Source: Kitasatospora sp. NBC_00315 (GTDB lineage: Bacteria; Actinomycetota; Actinomycetes; Streptomycetales; Streptomycetaceae). Taken from it: a DNA stretch of 64,000 nt. The stretch's first letter is position 1; the number at the start of each line of letters is the position of its first letter. Location of the stretch: positions 5,146,001 through 5,210,000 of the forward strand of contig NZ_CP108025.1 of assembly GCF_041435095.1 (NCBI RefSeq). Reading direction: 5' to 3'. The position numbers and the translations under genes were made by a program. This document shows, in pieces, positions 7,654-16,155 of the stretch. The notes below the pieces were generated by a model. The model saw only the letters and a program-made list of their open reading frames with translations. It made no database searches and was not told the origin of the DNA.

Positions 7654-10224
7654 ATGCTTCTCAAGACCTCACTACGGACCTTCTTCGCCCACAAGGGGCG
7701 CATGGTCCTCTCGCTGATCGCCGTCGTCCTGTCGGTTGCCTTCGTCTCCGGCACCCTGGTCTTCTCCAACACCGCCACCGGCACCTTCGACCGGCTGTTC
7801 GCCTCGACCGCCTCCGACATCTCCGTCCAGCAGGCGCCCGTCATGCTCAACGGCAAGGAACTGCGCGACCCCGGCAAGGTGCTGACCGTCCCGGTCGACA
7901 CCGCCGCCAAGGTCGCCGCCCTGCCGGGCGTCAAGAGCGCGGTCGGCCAGGTGTTCACCAACGACGCCACCCTGGTGAACCCGGCCACCAACAAGGCCGT
8001 CGGCCCGACCAGCGGCGCTCCGACCATCACCGGCAACTGGGCCGAGACACCGCGCAACTCGGTGGAGATCACCTCGGGCCAGGCGCCCAGGGGCGACCGC
8101 GCGATCATGCTGGACGCCGACACCGCGAAGAAGGCCGGCCTCGGCCTCGGCAGCCCGCTGCGGGTCATCACCGCCGGCGGGAACCACGACTTCACCATCT
8201 CCGGGATCGTCACCTTCAAGACCACCAACCCCGGTGCGGCGCTGGCCTTCATGGACACCGAGACCGCCCAGAAGGACCTGATCGGCGCCACCGCCTACAC
8301 CTCGGTCGAGGCGTACGGCGACGGCAGCCGCACCGACGAGCAGCTCAAGGCCGACGCCCTGGGCGCCTTCGGCTCCGGCTACCAGGTCAAGACCGCCCAG
8401 GAGCAGAAGGACGAGAACAACAAGGACGTCGGCTCCTTCCTGGACTTCATGAAGTACGCGATGCTCGGCTTCGCGCTGGTCTCGCTGCTGGTCGGCGGGT
8501 TCCTGATCATCAACACCTTCTCGATGCTGGTCGCCCAGCGCACCCGCGAGATCGGCCTGCTGCGCGCCATCGGCGGCAGCCGCCGGCAGGTGAACCAGTC
8601 GGTGCTGATCGAGGCGCTCTTCCTCGGCGTGCTCGGCTCGACGCTCGGCCTCGCCGCCGGGCTCGGCCTGGCCGAGGGCCTGATCCAGCTGATGAAGGCC
8701 GTCGGGATGAACCTCTCCGGCGCCGACCTGCGGATCGGTGCGAGCGTGCCGCTCGCCGCGTACGGCGTCGGCATCGTGATCACCGTGCTCGCCGCCTGGA
8801 TCCCGGCCCGCCGGGCCGGCAGCATCGCGCCGATGGCCGCCCTGCGCGACCACGGCACCCCGAGCGAGGCCCGGGCCAACCGGATCCGCACCGCGCTGGG
8901 ACTGCTGCTCTCCGGTGGCGGCGCGGCCCTGCTGGTGCTCGCCTCCGGCACGACGACCACCGGCACCGCGATGGAGCTGCTCGGCCTGGGCGTGCTGCTC
9001 ACCCTGGTCGGCTTCGTCGTCCTCGGCCCGCTGCTGGCGACCACGGTGGTCCGGGTGCTCGGCGCGCTGCTGCCGGCCCTGTTCGGGCCCTCCGGGCGCC
9101 TTGCCCAGCGCAACGCGATGCGCAACCCGCGCCGCACCGGCGCCACCGCGGCCGCGCTGATGATCGGGCTGGCGCTGGTGATCGGGGCCTCGGTCTTCAC
9201 CTCGTCCGCGGTGGCCTCCACCAACGCCCAGGTCGACAAGTCGGTCGGCGCCGACTACGTCGTCAACGGCGGCCGCGCCGGTCTCACCCCGGCCATGCTG
9301 GACGCGATCAAGGGCACCCCCGGACTGGCGCACGTCAGCGAGCAGAAGTCCCTGGCCGCCGTCTTCACCACCCCGGACGGGAAGATCACCGAGGCCGGGG
9401 TGCTCGCCGTCTCGCCGACCTTCGTGCAGGACTTCACGATCGAGGCGAAGGCCGGCCGGGCCGAGGCGATCAACCAGGGCACGCTCTCGGTCGGCGAGGA
9501 CTTCGCCAAGGAGCACGGCCTCAAGCTCGGCGACCGGATCACGGTCGACTACGGGCAGGGCCGCACCCAGTCCCTGCCGGTCGGCCTGGTCACCGCCAAG
9601 GGCAACTCGCTCTTCGACGGCGCCTACTTCACCGGCCTCGACACCGTCGCCCAGGTCGTGCCCGCCGCCGACCTGCCCCGGGACGAGCAGGCGTACGGCA
9701 AGGCCGCGCCGGGGGCCGACGTCGCGAAGACGCTCGCCGCCCTGCAGGACTCCCTCAAGGAGTACCCGCAGCTGATCGTCCAGGACCGGGCCGGCTACAA
9801 GGAGATCGTCCAGGGGCAGATCAACCAGCTGCTCTACATGATCTACGGCCTGCTCGGGCTGGCGATCGTGGTCGCGGTGCTCGGTGTGGTCAACACCCTG
9901 GCGCTGTCGGTGGTCGAGCGCACCCGCGAGATCGGCCTGCTGCGGGCGATCGGCCTCTCCCGCCGCCAGCTGCGCCGGATGATCCGCCTGGAGTCGGTGG
10001 TGATCGCGGTCTTCGGAGCCGTGCTCGGCACCGTGCTCGGCCTGGCCTGGGGCGTCACCATGCAGAAGGTGCTGGCGGGCCACGGCCTGGCCACCCTCTC
10101 CGTGCCGACCGGCACCATCGTGGGCACGCTGCTCGCCTCGGCGCTGATCGGCCTGCTCGCCGCCCTCGTCCCGGCCTTCCGGGCGGGCCGGATGAACGTC
10201 CTGGCGGCCATCGCCACGGACTGA
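7654..10224 (+). CDS. ABC transporter permease with two FtsX/MacB domains
   Basis: Membrane partner of the upstream ATPase. The 856-residue protein has an N-terminal transmembrane helix (about 17-37), a MacB-like extracellular domain, a first FtsX domain of three helices (about 265-400) with the coupling motif RTREIGLLRAIGGSRRQV, a middle membrane region (about 415-475), a second extracellular domain and a second FtsX domain (about 730-850) repeating RTREIGLLRAIGLSRRQL. The duplicated layout is normal for large actinobacterial members of the family. ATG at 7654 follows GGGGGAAA. The gene ends just before a G-rich tandem-repeat segment and a strong palindromic terminator. Function as exporter or as a tension-transmitting complex is not decided by sequence. 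Confidence 0.94.
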   Translation: MLLKTSLRTFFAHKGRMVLSLIAVVLSVAFVSGTLVFSNTATGTFDRLFASTASDISVQQAPVMLNGKELRDPGKVLTVPVDTAAKVAALPGVKSAVGQVFTNDATLVNPATNKAVGPTSGAPTITGNWAETPRNSVEITSGQAPRGDRAIMLDADTAKKAGLGLGSPLRVITAGGNHDFTISGIVTFKTTNPGAALAFMDTETAQKDLIGATAYTSVEAYGDGSRTDEQLKADALGAFGSGYQVKTAQEQKDENNKDVGSFLDFMKYAMLGFALVSLLVGGFLIINTFSMLVAQRTREIGLLRAIGGSRRQVNQSVLIEALFLGVLGSTLGLAAGLGLAEGLIQLMKAVGMNLSGADLRIGASVPLAAYGVGIVITVLAAWIPARRAGSIAPMAALRDHGTPSEARANRIRTALGLLLSGGGAALLVLASGTTTTGTAMELLGLGVLLTLVGFVVLGPLLATTVVRVLGALLPALFGPSGRLAQRNAMRNPRRTGATAAALMIGLALVIGASVFTSSAVASTNAQVDKSVGADYVVNGGRAGLTPAMLDAIKGTPGLAHVSEQKSLAAVFTTPDGKITEAGVLAVSPTFVQDFTIEAKAGRAEAINQGTLSVGEDFAKEHGLKLGDRITVDYGQGRTQSLPVGLVTAKGNSLFDGAYFTGLDTVAQVVPAADLPRDEQAYGKAAPGADVAKTLAALQDSLKEYPQLIVQDRAGYKEIVQGQINQLLYMIYGLLGLAIVVAVLGVVNTLALSVVERTREIGLLRAIGLSRRQLRRMIRLESVVIAVFGAVLGTVLGLAWGVTMQKVLAGHGLATLSVPTGTIVGTLLASALIGLLAALVPAFRAGRMNVLAAIATD

Positions 10225-10229
10225 CGGAC

Positions 10230-10314
10230 CCGGAGCGGCAGGAACCGGGGGACGGGGGGAACCGGGGAACCGGGGGACGGCAGGAACCGGGGGAACGGGG
10301 GAACGGGGGAACGG
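10230..10314 (+). repeat. G-rich tandem repeats (GGGGGAACC-like)
   Basis: Following the permease stop codon, short units of the form AACCGGGGGA / GGGGGAAC recur about eight times with small variations. Several G4-5 runs in close succession could fold as a G-quadruplex in the + strand RNA or DNA. Just downstream (about 10351-10389) CAGCCGC units also repeat. Confidence 0.7.
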
Positions 10315-10345
10315 AGGGGCCGGGTGCGCGCACCCGGCCCCTCCG
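10312..10345. terminator. Perfect 34-bp palindrome between convergent genes
   Basis: The segment is self-complementary over its full 34 bases (17-bp arms, centre GTGCGCGCAC). It lies between the converging permease and LCP genes and can act as a bidirectional terminator. Confidence 0.8.
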
Positions 10346-10434
10346 GCGTTGCGCCAGCCGCCAGCCGCCAGCCGCCACCCGCCAGCCGTGCTCCCGCGGT
10401 GGCCGTCCGGTCCGAGGCCCGTTCCCGGGCCCGG

Positions 10435-11622
10435 TCAGGGGCAGCCGATCTCGTCGCCGTTGGCGGCGCTGACCGTGGCCGCGGCGGCCGGGACGGGGGC
10501 GGCCGCGGGGCTCCCTCCGGCGGTCGCCTGGTCGCCGTCCGGTGCGGGCGCGGTCGCCGCGCTGCGGGGAGCGGCGGCGGGAGTACCGGGCGGCCGCGCG
10601 GTGAGCGGGCGGCCGGCCCGGACGGCGTCGAACAGGGCCTTGGCTCCGGCCTGGTCCCACAGCACGGTCGAACCCCAGCCGTTCACCGGGTGGTCCAGCA
10701 CCGCCAGCGGCACCGTCGCGAAGTCGGCGCTCGCGGCGGACAGCGCCTTCAGTCGGGTCGCCAGGGTCAGCATGTCGTCGGTGCCGAGGCCCTTGTCGGC
10801 CTTCACCGAGCCCAGCACGCTGTCGGTCAGCCGCGCCAGCTTGGCGGGGTTCAGCAGGGTGCCCGTACTGGTGGCCCGGTGCAGCAGCTCGGCGACGAAC
10901 TTCTGCTGCCGGTGCATCCGCCCGAGGTCCGAACTGCCGTCCACGTGCCGGGCCCGGACGTACTTCAGCGCACCGGCGCCGTCCAGGGTGCTGGTGCCGG
11001 CCGGCAGGTCCAGGCCGGAGTAGTCGTCCTTGAGCGGCTTGGCCGTGCAGACCTGGACACCGCCCAGCGCGTCCACCGCGCTGACGAATCCGGTGAAGTC
11101 GAGCTGGAGGTAGTGGTCGATCCGCACCCCGGTGTTCTGTTCGACGGTCTGCACGGTCAGCGGGGCCCCGCCCATGCCGTAGGCGGCGTTGATCTTCCCC
11201 TTGCCGGCCGGCACCTGCCTGCGGGTCGCCGGGTCCTGGTGCGCCGGGATGTCGACGTAGGAGTCGCGCGGAATGCTGACCACGCTGGCCCGGCCGCCGT
11301 CCCCGGCCAGCTGGACGATCATCATCGTGTCCGTGCAGTGGCAGGGTTCGCCGCCCGCGTGCAGGACGTTCTTCAGGGTGTTCTCGGGAATGCCCTCCCG
11401 GTCGTCGGTGCCGACCACCAGGAAGGTGGTCGCCCCGTCGTCGGCCGGGCGGGCCCGGTCGCCGCTGAAGACGTCCACCCGGTCTATCGAGGAGCCGACG
11501 CGGTTCAGCGCCACCCAGCCGCCGCCCGAGGTGGCCAGGACGGCGAACGCGGCCCCGCCGGCCAGCCGGCGGGCCCAGCGCCGGCGGGGCCGGGCAGCAG
11601 GGGAGAAGGAGGACGGGGGCAT
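10435..11622 (-). CDS. LCP family protein
   Basis: Second of three LCP ligases here, 395 residues. A short basic N terminus (about 1-20) leads into one transmembrane helix (about 21-40). The LCP domain follows with FLVVGTDDREG, VVSIPRDSYVDIP (key arginine), GVQVCTAKPLKDDYSGLDL and KYVRARHVDGSSDLGRMHRQQ. The C-terminal 70 residues are an Ala/Pro/Thr-rich tail ending in a cysteine-containing GDEIGCP. ATG at 11622 gives the proper membrane anchor; the open frame extends further upstream but runs into the divergent glycosyltransferase promoter and is not used. It diverges from the glycosyltransferase at 11786, so the two may be co-regulated. Attached polymer unknown. Confidence 0.91.
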   Translation of the reverse strand: MPPSSFSPAARPRRRWARRLAGGAAFAVLATSGGGWVALNRVGSSIDRVDVFSGDRARPADDGATTFLVVGTDDREGIPENTLKNVLHAGGEPCHCTDTMMIVQLAGDGGRASVVSIPRDSYVDIPAHQDPATRRQVPAGKGKINAAYGMGGAPLTVQTVEQNTGVRIDHYLQLDFTGFVSAVDALGGVQVCTAKPLKDDYSGLDLPAGTSTLDGAGALKYVRARHVDGSSDLGRMHRQQKFVAELLHRATSTGTLLNPAKLARLTDSVLGSVKADKGLGTDDMLTLATRLKALSAASADFATVPLAVLDHPVNGWGSTVLWDQAGAKALFDAVRAGRPLTARPPGTPAAAPRSAATAPAPDGDQATAGGSPAAAPVPAAAATVSAANGDEIGCP

Positions 11623-11785
11623 CTCTCGGATGGTAGGGGTGCGTCCGGTCGGGTGGGGCGGGGCACGCCGGGCCGCAGCGGACCGGGCACCGTGAGTGGC
11701 GGAACGTTCATCCGGTGGAGGGTTGGGGTAGGTGCCGGGACCGGGACGAGACGCCGGGCCACCTGCACCGGTACGGTTGGCCTCG

Positions 11786-12847
11786 ATGAACACCAAGGCT
11801 GCTGAGGAGCTGCCGGCGGTCTCCGTGATCATGCCGGTGCTCAACGAGGAACGACACCTGCGCACCGCGGTCCGGCACATCCTGGAGCAGGAGTACGCCG
11901 GGCCGATCGAGGTCGTGATCGCCCTCGGTCCGTCCAACGACCGGACCGACCAGATCGCCGCCGAGATCGTCGCGGAGGACCCGAGGGTCCGTACGGTGCG
12001 CAACCCCACCGGGCGCACCCCCGCGGGGCTGAACGCGGCCATCCAGGGCTCGAATCACCCGATAGTGGTACGGGTGGACGGCCACGGCCTGCTCACCCCC
12101 GGGTACATCGGCACCGCGGTCAGACTGCTCGGCGAGATGGAGGCGGCCAACGTCGGCGGCATCATGCACGCCGAGGGCGAGACCGAGTGGGAGAAGGCGG
12201 TCGCCGCCGCCATGACGTCCAAGCTCGGTGTGGGCAACGCGGCGTTCCACACCGGCGGCCTGGCGGGCCCGGCGGACACCGTGTACCTCGGCGTCTTCCG
12301 CCGTGAGGTGCTGGAGCGGCTCGGCGGCTACAACGAGGAGTTCGTCCGCGCCCAGGACTGGGAGCTGAACTACCGGATCCGTCAGGACGGCGGCCTGATC
12401 TGGTTCACCCCCCAGCTGCGGGTCACCTACCGTCCGCGCCCGAGCGTGCGCGCGCTGGCGAAGCAGTACAAGGACTACGGCCGCTGGCGCCGGGTCGTCA
12501 CCCGCTACCACCGCGGCTCGGTCAACCTGCGCTACCTGGCCCCGCCCGCCGCCTTCCTCGCGGTCGTCGGCGGCCTGCTGCTCAGTGCGCTGCACCCGGC
12601 CTTCCTGCTGCTGCCCGCCGGCTACCTGCTCGGTATCGTCGGCGGCGCGGTGACGGAGGGCCGCGGGCTCTCCCTGCGGGCGCGGCTGCAGCTCCCGGTG
12701 GCCTTCGCCGCCATGCACCTCAGCTGGGGGTTCGGCTTCCTGACCTCCCCGCGCTCGCTGGCCCGCAAGGTCATCGAGAGCCGGGCGCCGAAGCCGGTCG
12801 ACGGCTCGGCGCACAACCCGGTGAACGTGACGGCCGAGACCGGCTGA
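11786..12847 (+). CDS. Membrane-associated family 2 glycosyltransferase
   Basis: Inverting GT-A sugar transferase of 353 residues with a cytoplasmic catalytic domain and C-terminal membrane helices. Visible motifs are VSVIMPVLNEERHL (nucleotide-binding start), VRVDGHG (metal-binding DxD variant), a GGxxG-like GVGNAAFHTGG, and FVRAQDWELNYRIRQDGG (catalytic base region). Two or three hydrophobic helices lie at about 250-325. ATG at 11786 precedes the first beta strand by about 12 residues; an upstream in-frame ATG at 11732 would add a Pro/Gly-rich stretch and is less likely. It sits between two LCP genes, consistent with building a wall glycopolymer. The sugar and acceptor cannot be inferred. 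Confidence 0.9.
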   Translation: MNTKAAEELPAVSVIMPVLNEERHLRTAVRHILEQEYAGPIEVVIALGPSNDRTDQIAAEIVAEDPRVRTVRNPTGRTPAGLNAAIQGSNHPIVVRVDGHGLLTPGYIGTAVRLLGEMEAANVGGIMHAEGETEWEKAVAAAMTSKLGVGNAAFHTGGLAGPADTVYLGVFRREVLERLGGYNEEFVRAQDWELNYRIRQDGGLIWFTPQLRVTYRPRPSVRALAKQYKDYGRWRRVVTRYHRGSVNLRYLAPPAAFLAVVGGLLLSALHPAFLLLPAGYLLGIVGGAVTEGRGLSLRARLQLPVAFAAMHLSWGFGFLTSPRSLARKVIESRAPKPVDGSAHNPVNVTAETG

Positions 12848-12868
12848 GACCGGCGCCCTCGCGCGGCC

Positions 12869-12897
12869 GGCACCGCAGGGCCGGACCCCGCGGTGCC
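12869..12897. terminator. Bidirectional hairpin terminator
   Basis: GGCACCGC and GCGGTGCC arms (8 bp perfect) between the converging glycosyltransferase and LCP genes. Confidence 0.6.
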
Positions 12898-12909
12898 CGC
12901 CTGCGGTGA

Positions 12910-14466
12910 CTACTTGACGAAGGCGCCGAACTTGGCGCCGCCCGAGCAGGTGGACTCGTCACCGGTGTGGATCGAGGTGTCGGTGGGGACGGCCGTCGGC
13001 AGCGGGGCCGGCGCGGACGATCCCGCGGCCCGGTAGTCCGCCCCGAGGGTGACCAGCACCCCCCGGCCGCCGCCGCCCGCCGTGACGGCGGAGTCCGGCA
13101 GGCCCAGCGCCCTGGCGACGGCCTGGGCGGCGCCCTTGCGGTCCGCCTGGCCGTACTGCACGGTGCTGACGGCGACCGGCTTGGCGGTGTCGTGCCCGAC
13201 GGTGGCCTGGTAGGTGAGGGCGGTGAGGGTCTGCTGGGCCGCGGTGGCGAGCCCGGGGGTGCTGACGCCCTTGACCACGCTGACGCTCACCGTGGCGGGA
13301 TCGACCGGCGGGGCGGCGGAGGCGGTGGCCGGGTCGGCTGCCGGGCTCCCGGACGCCTCGGTGCCGGCGGCCGGGGCCGGCGTCTGGTCCGGACCGCCGG
13401 TGAGCGACTTGTCGGCGAGGATCAGCGCGAACAGCTGGTCGGCGGCGGGCTGGACGAAGGCGTCCTTGGCCCTCAGATCGGGGTTCGGGTCGGTCGTGGT
13501 GTACGTGACGGCGGGCTGGGTGAAAGCCACGTCCGCGGGCTTGATGTTCTTCAGCTCGTTGGCCAGTCCGACCAGCTTGATCGGCCCGGCTATCGCGTCG
13601 TCCACGGTGATCGACCGGGTGGCCGCCTCGACCACCGGGAACGCCTTGGTGGGGTCGATCAGGGTGCCCTTGTCGGTCAGTTTGCGCAGCAGCGCGCTGA
13701 GGAAGTCGCGCTGCATCGAGAACCGGCCGACGGCCGTGCCGTCCTGGACGGCGTGGCGGGTGCGGACGAACTCCAGGCCCTGTTCGCCGGTCAGGTGGTT
13801 CGGTCCGGCCGGCAGGTCGAGGTGGGAGTCCGAGTCCTTGATGGCGCGGCAGAGGTTGACGTCCACTCCGCCGACCGCGTCGGTGAGGTCCTTGACGCCC
13901 TGGAAGTTGACCACCGCGAAGTGGTCGATCTTCAGTTTGGTGACGGACTGCACGGTGTCCTGCACGCAGCCGGGGCCGCCGCGTCCCAGGGCCTCGTTCA
14001 GCGGCCGGTGCCGGGCGGCCTTGGCGATCTTCCCGGTGACCGGGTCCTTGCACTCGGGCAGGTCGATCAGGGTGTCCCGGGGCAGGTCGAGGGCGACGGC
14101 CGAGTGCCGGTCGGGGTAGACGTGCAGCACGATGTTGACGTCGTTGTTGCCCTCCCCGAGGTTGTCCCGGTCGCCGTAGCCGCCGCCCAGGCCCTTCCGG
14201 CTGTCGGTGCCGATGATCAGGATGTTCATCGCGGTCCGGCCGTGCTCGTCGGCCGCGCCGGCCGGCGGGGGCGCGTTGCCGGCGCCGAGCGGGGCGTGCT
14301 GGATGTTGGCGTCCAGGTGCCTGATGTACAGGTACGCGCCGGTGCACCCGGCGACCAGGGTCAGCCCGGCGGTCAGGGCCACCGGCCGGACCCAGCGGCG
14401 GCGCCCGGTCCTGGCCCTGGTGGGTTTGCGGCGGTGGCCGGTCCGGGCCTCCGAGGTCACTGCCAT
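12910..14466 (-). CDS. LCP family protein with C-terminal LytR_C domain
   Basis: Third LCP ligase, 518 residues. A basic N terminus (RRKPTRARTGRRRW) precedes a transmembrane helix (about 29-47). The LCP domain contains ILIIGTDSRKG, ALDLPRDTLIDLP, GVDVNLCRAIKDSDSHLDL and FVRTRHAVQDGTAVGRFSMQ. A Pro/Ala/Ser linker (about 345-390) joins a LytR_C domain (about 390-490, starting VSVSVVKGVSTPGLA) that binds peptidoglycan or glycan in homologues; the other two LCP proteins here lack it. ATG at 14466 follows GGCGGATC. Its upstream region holds a TATGT-GTT-ACATA palindrome. Together with the neighbours it marks this area as a cell-wall polymer attachment locus. Confidence 0.92.
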   Translation of the reverse strand: MAVTSEARTGHRRKPTRARTGRRRWVRPVALTAGLTLVAGCTGAYLYIRHLDANIQHAPLGAGNAPPPAGAADEHGRTAMNILIIGTDSRKGLGGGYGDRDNLGEGNNDVNIVLHVYPDRHSAVALDLPRDTLIDLPECKDPVTGKIAKAARHRPLNEALGRGGPGCVQDTVQSVTKLKIDHFAVVNFQGVKDLTDAVGGVDVNLCRAIKDSDSHLDLPAGPNHLTGEQGLEFVRTRHAVQDGTAVGRFSMQRDFLSALLRKLTDKGTLIDPTKAFPVVEAATRSITVDDAIAGPIKLVGLANELKNIKPADVAFTQPAVTYTTTDPNPDLRAKDAFVQPAADQLFALILADKSLTGGPDQTPAPAAGTEASGSPAADPATASAAPPVDPATVSVSVVKGVSTPGLATAAQQTLTALTYQATVGHDTAKPVAVSTVQYGQADRKGAAQAVARALGLPDSAVTAGGGGRGVLVTLGADYRAAGSSAPAPLPTAVPTDTSIHTGDESTCSGGAKFGAFVK

Positions 14467-14549
14467 GGCCGATCCGCCGCCTCTCGTGTCAGCGACCCCT
14501 GACGGGCCGTCCGGCAGGGAAACCTACCGGACATCACGAGAAACCTTCA

Positions 14550-14562
14550 TATGTGTTACATA
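14550..14562. promoter_or_regulatory. TATGT-N3-ACATA inverted repeat upstream of LCP gene
   Basis: TATGTGTTACATA lies about 85 bases upstream of the leftward LCP start inside the only AT-rich stretch of that intergenic region. Symmetry and location suit a dimeric regulator or the promoter; no regulator family is identified. Confidence 0.4.
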
Positions 14563-14626
14563 ATCAGAACAATGCGGGGCCGCTGTGGTTCGGTCGCTCC
14601 CGCGCCCGGCCGGGGCCGGGCGCGGA

Positions 14627-15418
14627 TCACCCCAGCCGCAGAGTCACCCGCTCGGAGTCGATCCGCTTCTCCCACTGATCGGCCGTCAGCGAGCCGGAGT
14701 TGCGGCAGAGTACGATCGAGGCGCCGGCCGCCAGCGGAGCCAGCAGTCCGGCCTCCAGACCGGACCAGTCCTCGTATCCGAGGGTGGAGAGCACCCGGTC
14801 GCCGGGGCCGATGCCGAGCCGGGCCGCGCCCTCGCGGGCCAGCTGGACGGTCTGCTCGCCGGTGAGCTTCAGCGGCAGGCCGTCGATGGTGGTCTCCAGC
14901 GCGGGCGCGTCCGGCGGGACGGGGGAGTACGGCGCGAACCGGTCGCCCTGGCCGGGCACCTCGGCGGCGTAGTCCAGGAAGCCGTCCGGGCGCTGCGGGA
15001 AGCGGCCGCCGAGCGGACGCAGCGCGAGCGCGACCCGCTCGCCGGTGCAGGCCTGCGCGGCCTCCAGCCCGTCCGGGCCGCTGACCACCAGGTCGGCGTC
15101 GGCCGGATCCCCGGCGGGGGCGGCCGCCACGCCGACCGACCAGCAGGCCAGCAGCCAGACGGCGCTCTGCCAGTGGGCGGGCAACAGGAGGGCGGCGCGG
15201 TCGTCCGGGCCGGCGTTCAGCTCGTCCTGGAGCAGGTTGGCGGTCTTGGCGACCCAGTTGTCGAAGGTCCGGGCGGAGAGTTCGACTCTCTCGCCGGTCG
15301 CGTCGTCGTAGAAGGTGACCAGCGGGAGTGAGGGATCCGCAGCGGGAGTGCCACCTCGCAGATATGCGTGCAGCAGCTCGACAGGGGTGCGGGCATCGGC
15401 AGCGAAAGGCGCATTCAT
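14627..15418 (-). CDS. TIGR03089 family protein (AMP-ligase-like fragment family)
   Basis: A 263-residue protein resembling the N-terminal part of AMP-forming acyl-CoA synthetases but without their complete adenylation motifs. It begins with the ARTPVELLHAYL and FYDDATGERVELSARTFDNWVAKTANLL segment typical of the actinobacterial TIGR03089 family. Later it shows LPAHWQSAVWLLACWSVG and GDRVLSTLGYEDWSGLEAGLLAPLAAGASIVL, the latter like the substrate side of an adenylate-forming enzyme. The P-loop and the C-terminal lid lysine are absent, so it is probably not a stand-alone ligase. Length is normal for this family. ATG at 15418 begins MNAPFAADARTP. It is placed beside, and in the same direction as, LCP 3. 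Function unknown. Confidence 0.82.
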   Translation of the reverse strand: MNAPFAADARTPVELLHAYLRGGTPAADPSLPLVTFYDDATGERVELSARTFDNWVAKTANLLQDELNAGPDDRAALLLPAHWQSAVWLLACWSVGVAAAPAGDPADADLVVSGPDGLEAAQACTGERVALALRPLGGRFPQRPDGFLDYAAEVPGQGDRFAPYSPVPPDAPALETTIDGLPLKLTGEQTVQLAREGAARLGIGPGDRVLSTLGYEDWSGLEAGLLAPLAAGASIVLCRNSGSLTADQWEKRIDSERVTLRLG

Positions 15419-15581
15419 GGTGCGCCCCAGCCTACGGCCTCTGGGGTCGCCACCGGGAGGGGTGACGCCCCCTCGGCGGCCGGGCCCGGCGTCAGGAACG
15501 GGCGGGCACCGGGGCCCGGGCGATGTGATCTTCGGCACCCCGGCGGCGCGGGGCCCCGAACGGCGCCACTCGGGCCGGCGG

Positions 15582-16085
15582 TCAGGCCGGCGGCCCCGGC
15601 GTGCGGCGGACCAGCGCGCGCAACTCCGCGGTCAGCGCGGCGGCGCGGTCGGGGCGGCCGTGGTACTGCGCCGGGGTGTTCTGCATCAGGGCGATCCGCC
15701 AGCCGGCGCCGCGGTTGACGGCGATCACGGTGTGCAGGGCGTTGAGCGCCGGATCGAGGTCGTCCGCCTCCGGCGGCACCAGCCCGGCGACCGCGTCCAG
15801 CAGTGCGGCGCCGGTCGCCAGCGGTCGGACCCGGCGGACCCGCGCCACGTACTCGGGGGTGTCGTGCTCGGTGACGATCCGGCCGACCTCGGCGGCGATC
15901 ACGGAGCGGCCGGCGTACCGGCTCCCGTCGAATCCGATCACCTCCCCGTCCTGGGCGAACGGTCCGGCGAAGGCCGCGCCGTCGCGCATGTTCCAGCCCT
16001 CCAGGGCCCGGTGGTAGAGGGCGCGGACGGCGCCCTCGTCGGCCGAGGAGAGGCCCGGCAGCCGCGTATCGTTCATATGTCCCAT
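15582..16085 (-). CDS. SgcJ/EcaC-type NTF2-like protein
   Basis: A small (167-residue) alpha+beta cone protein of the SnoaL/NTF2 superfamily. Sequence features are the N-terminal helix ADEGAVRALYHRALEGWNMRDGAAFAGPFAQDGEVIGFDGSRYAGR and the later beta strands ALNALHTVIAVNRGAGWRIALMQNTPAQYHGRP, typical of SgcJ/EcaC members. Homologues are found in biosynthetic clusters and as general stress proteins; none of the context here favours one role. ATG at 16085 has GGGAG 8 bases upstream; a second in-frame ATG at 16076 gives 164 residues. It diverges head-to-head from the DNA glycosylase whose start is about 70 bases away. Confidence 0.78.
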   Translation of the reverse strand: MGHMNDTRLPGLSSADEGAVRALYHRALEGWNMRDGAAFAGPFAQDGEVIGFDGSRYAGRSVIAAEVGRIVTEHDTPEYVARVRRVRPLATGAALLDAVAGLVPPEADDLDPALNALHTVIAVNRGAGWRIALMQNTPAQYHGRPDRAAALTAELRALVRRTPGPPA

Positions 16086-16155
16086 GGTCCGCTCCCGCGG
16101 CGCCGGCGGCACCACGACAGCGGCACCACGACAGCGGCGGAGGAGGCGGACGGCG

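Noticed and set aside
7672..10083. 803-codon minus-strand frame opposite the ABC permease
   Set aside because: Gly/Asp/Gln/Arg shadow of a gene with clear FtsX repeats.
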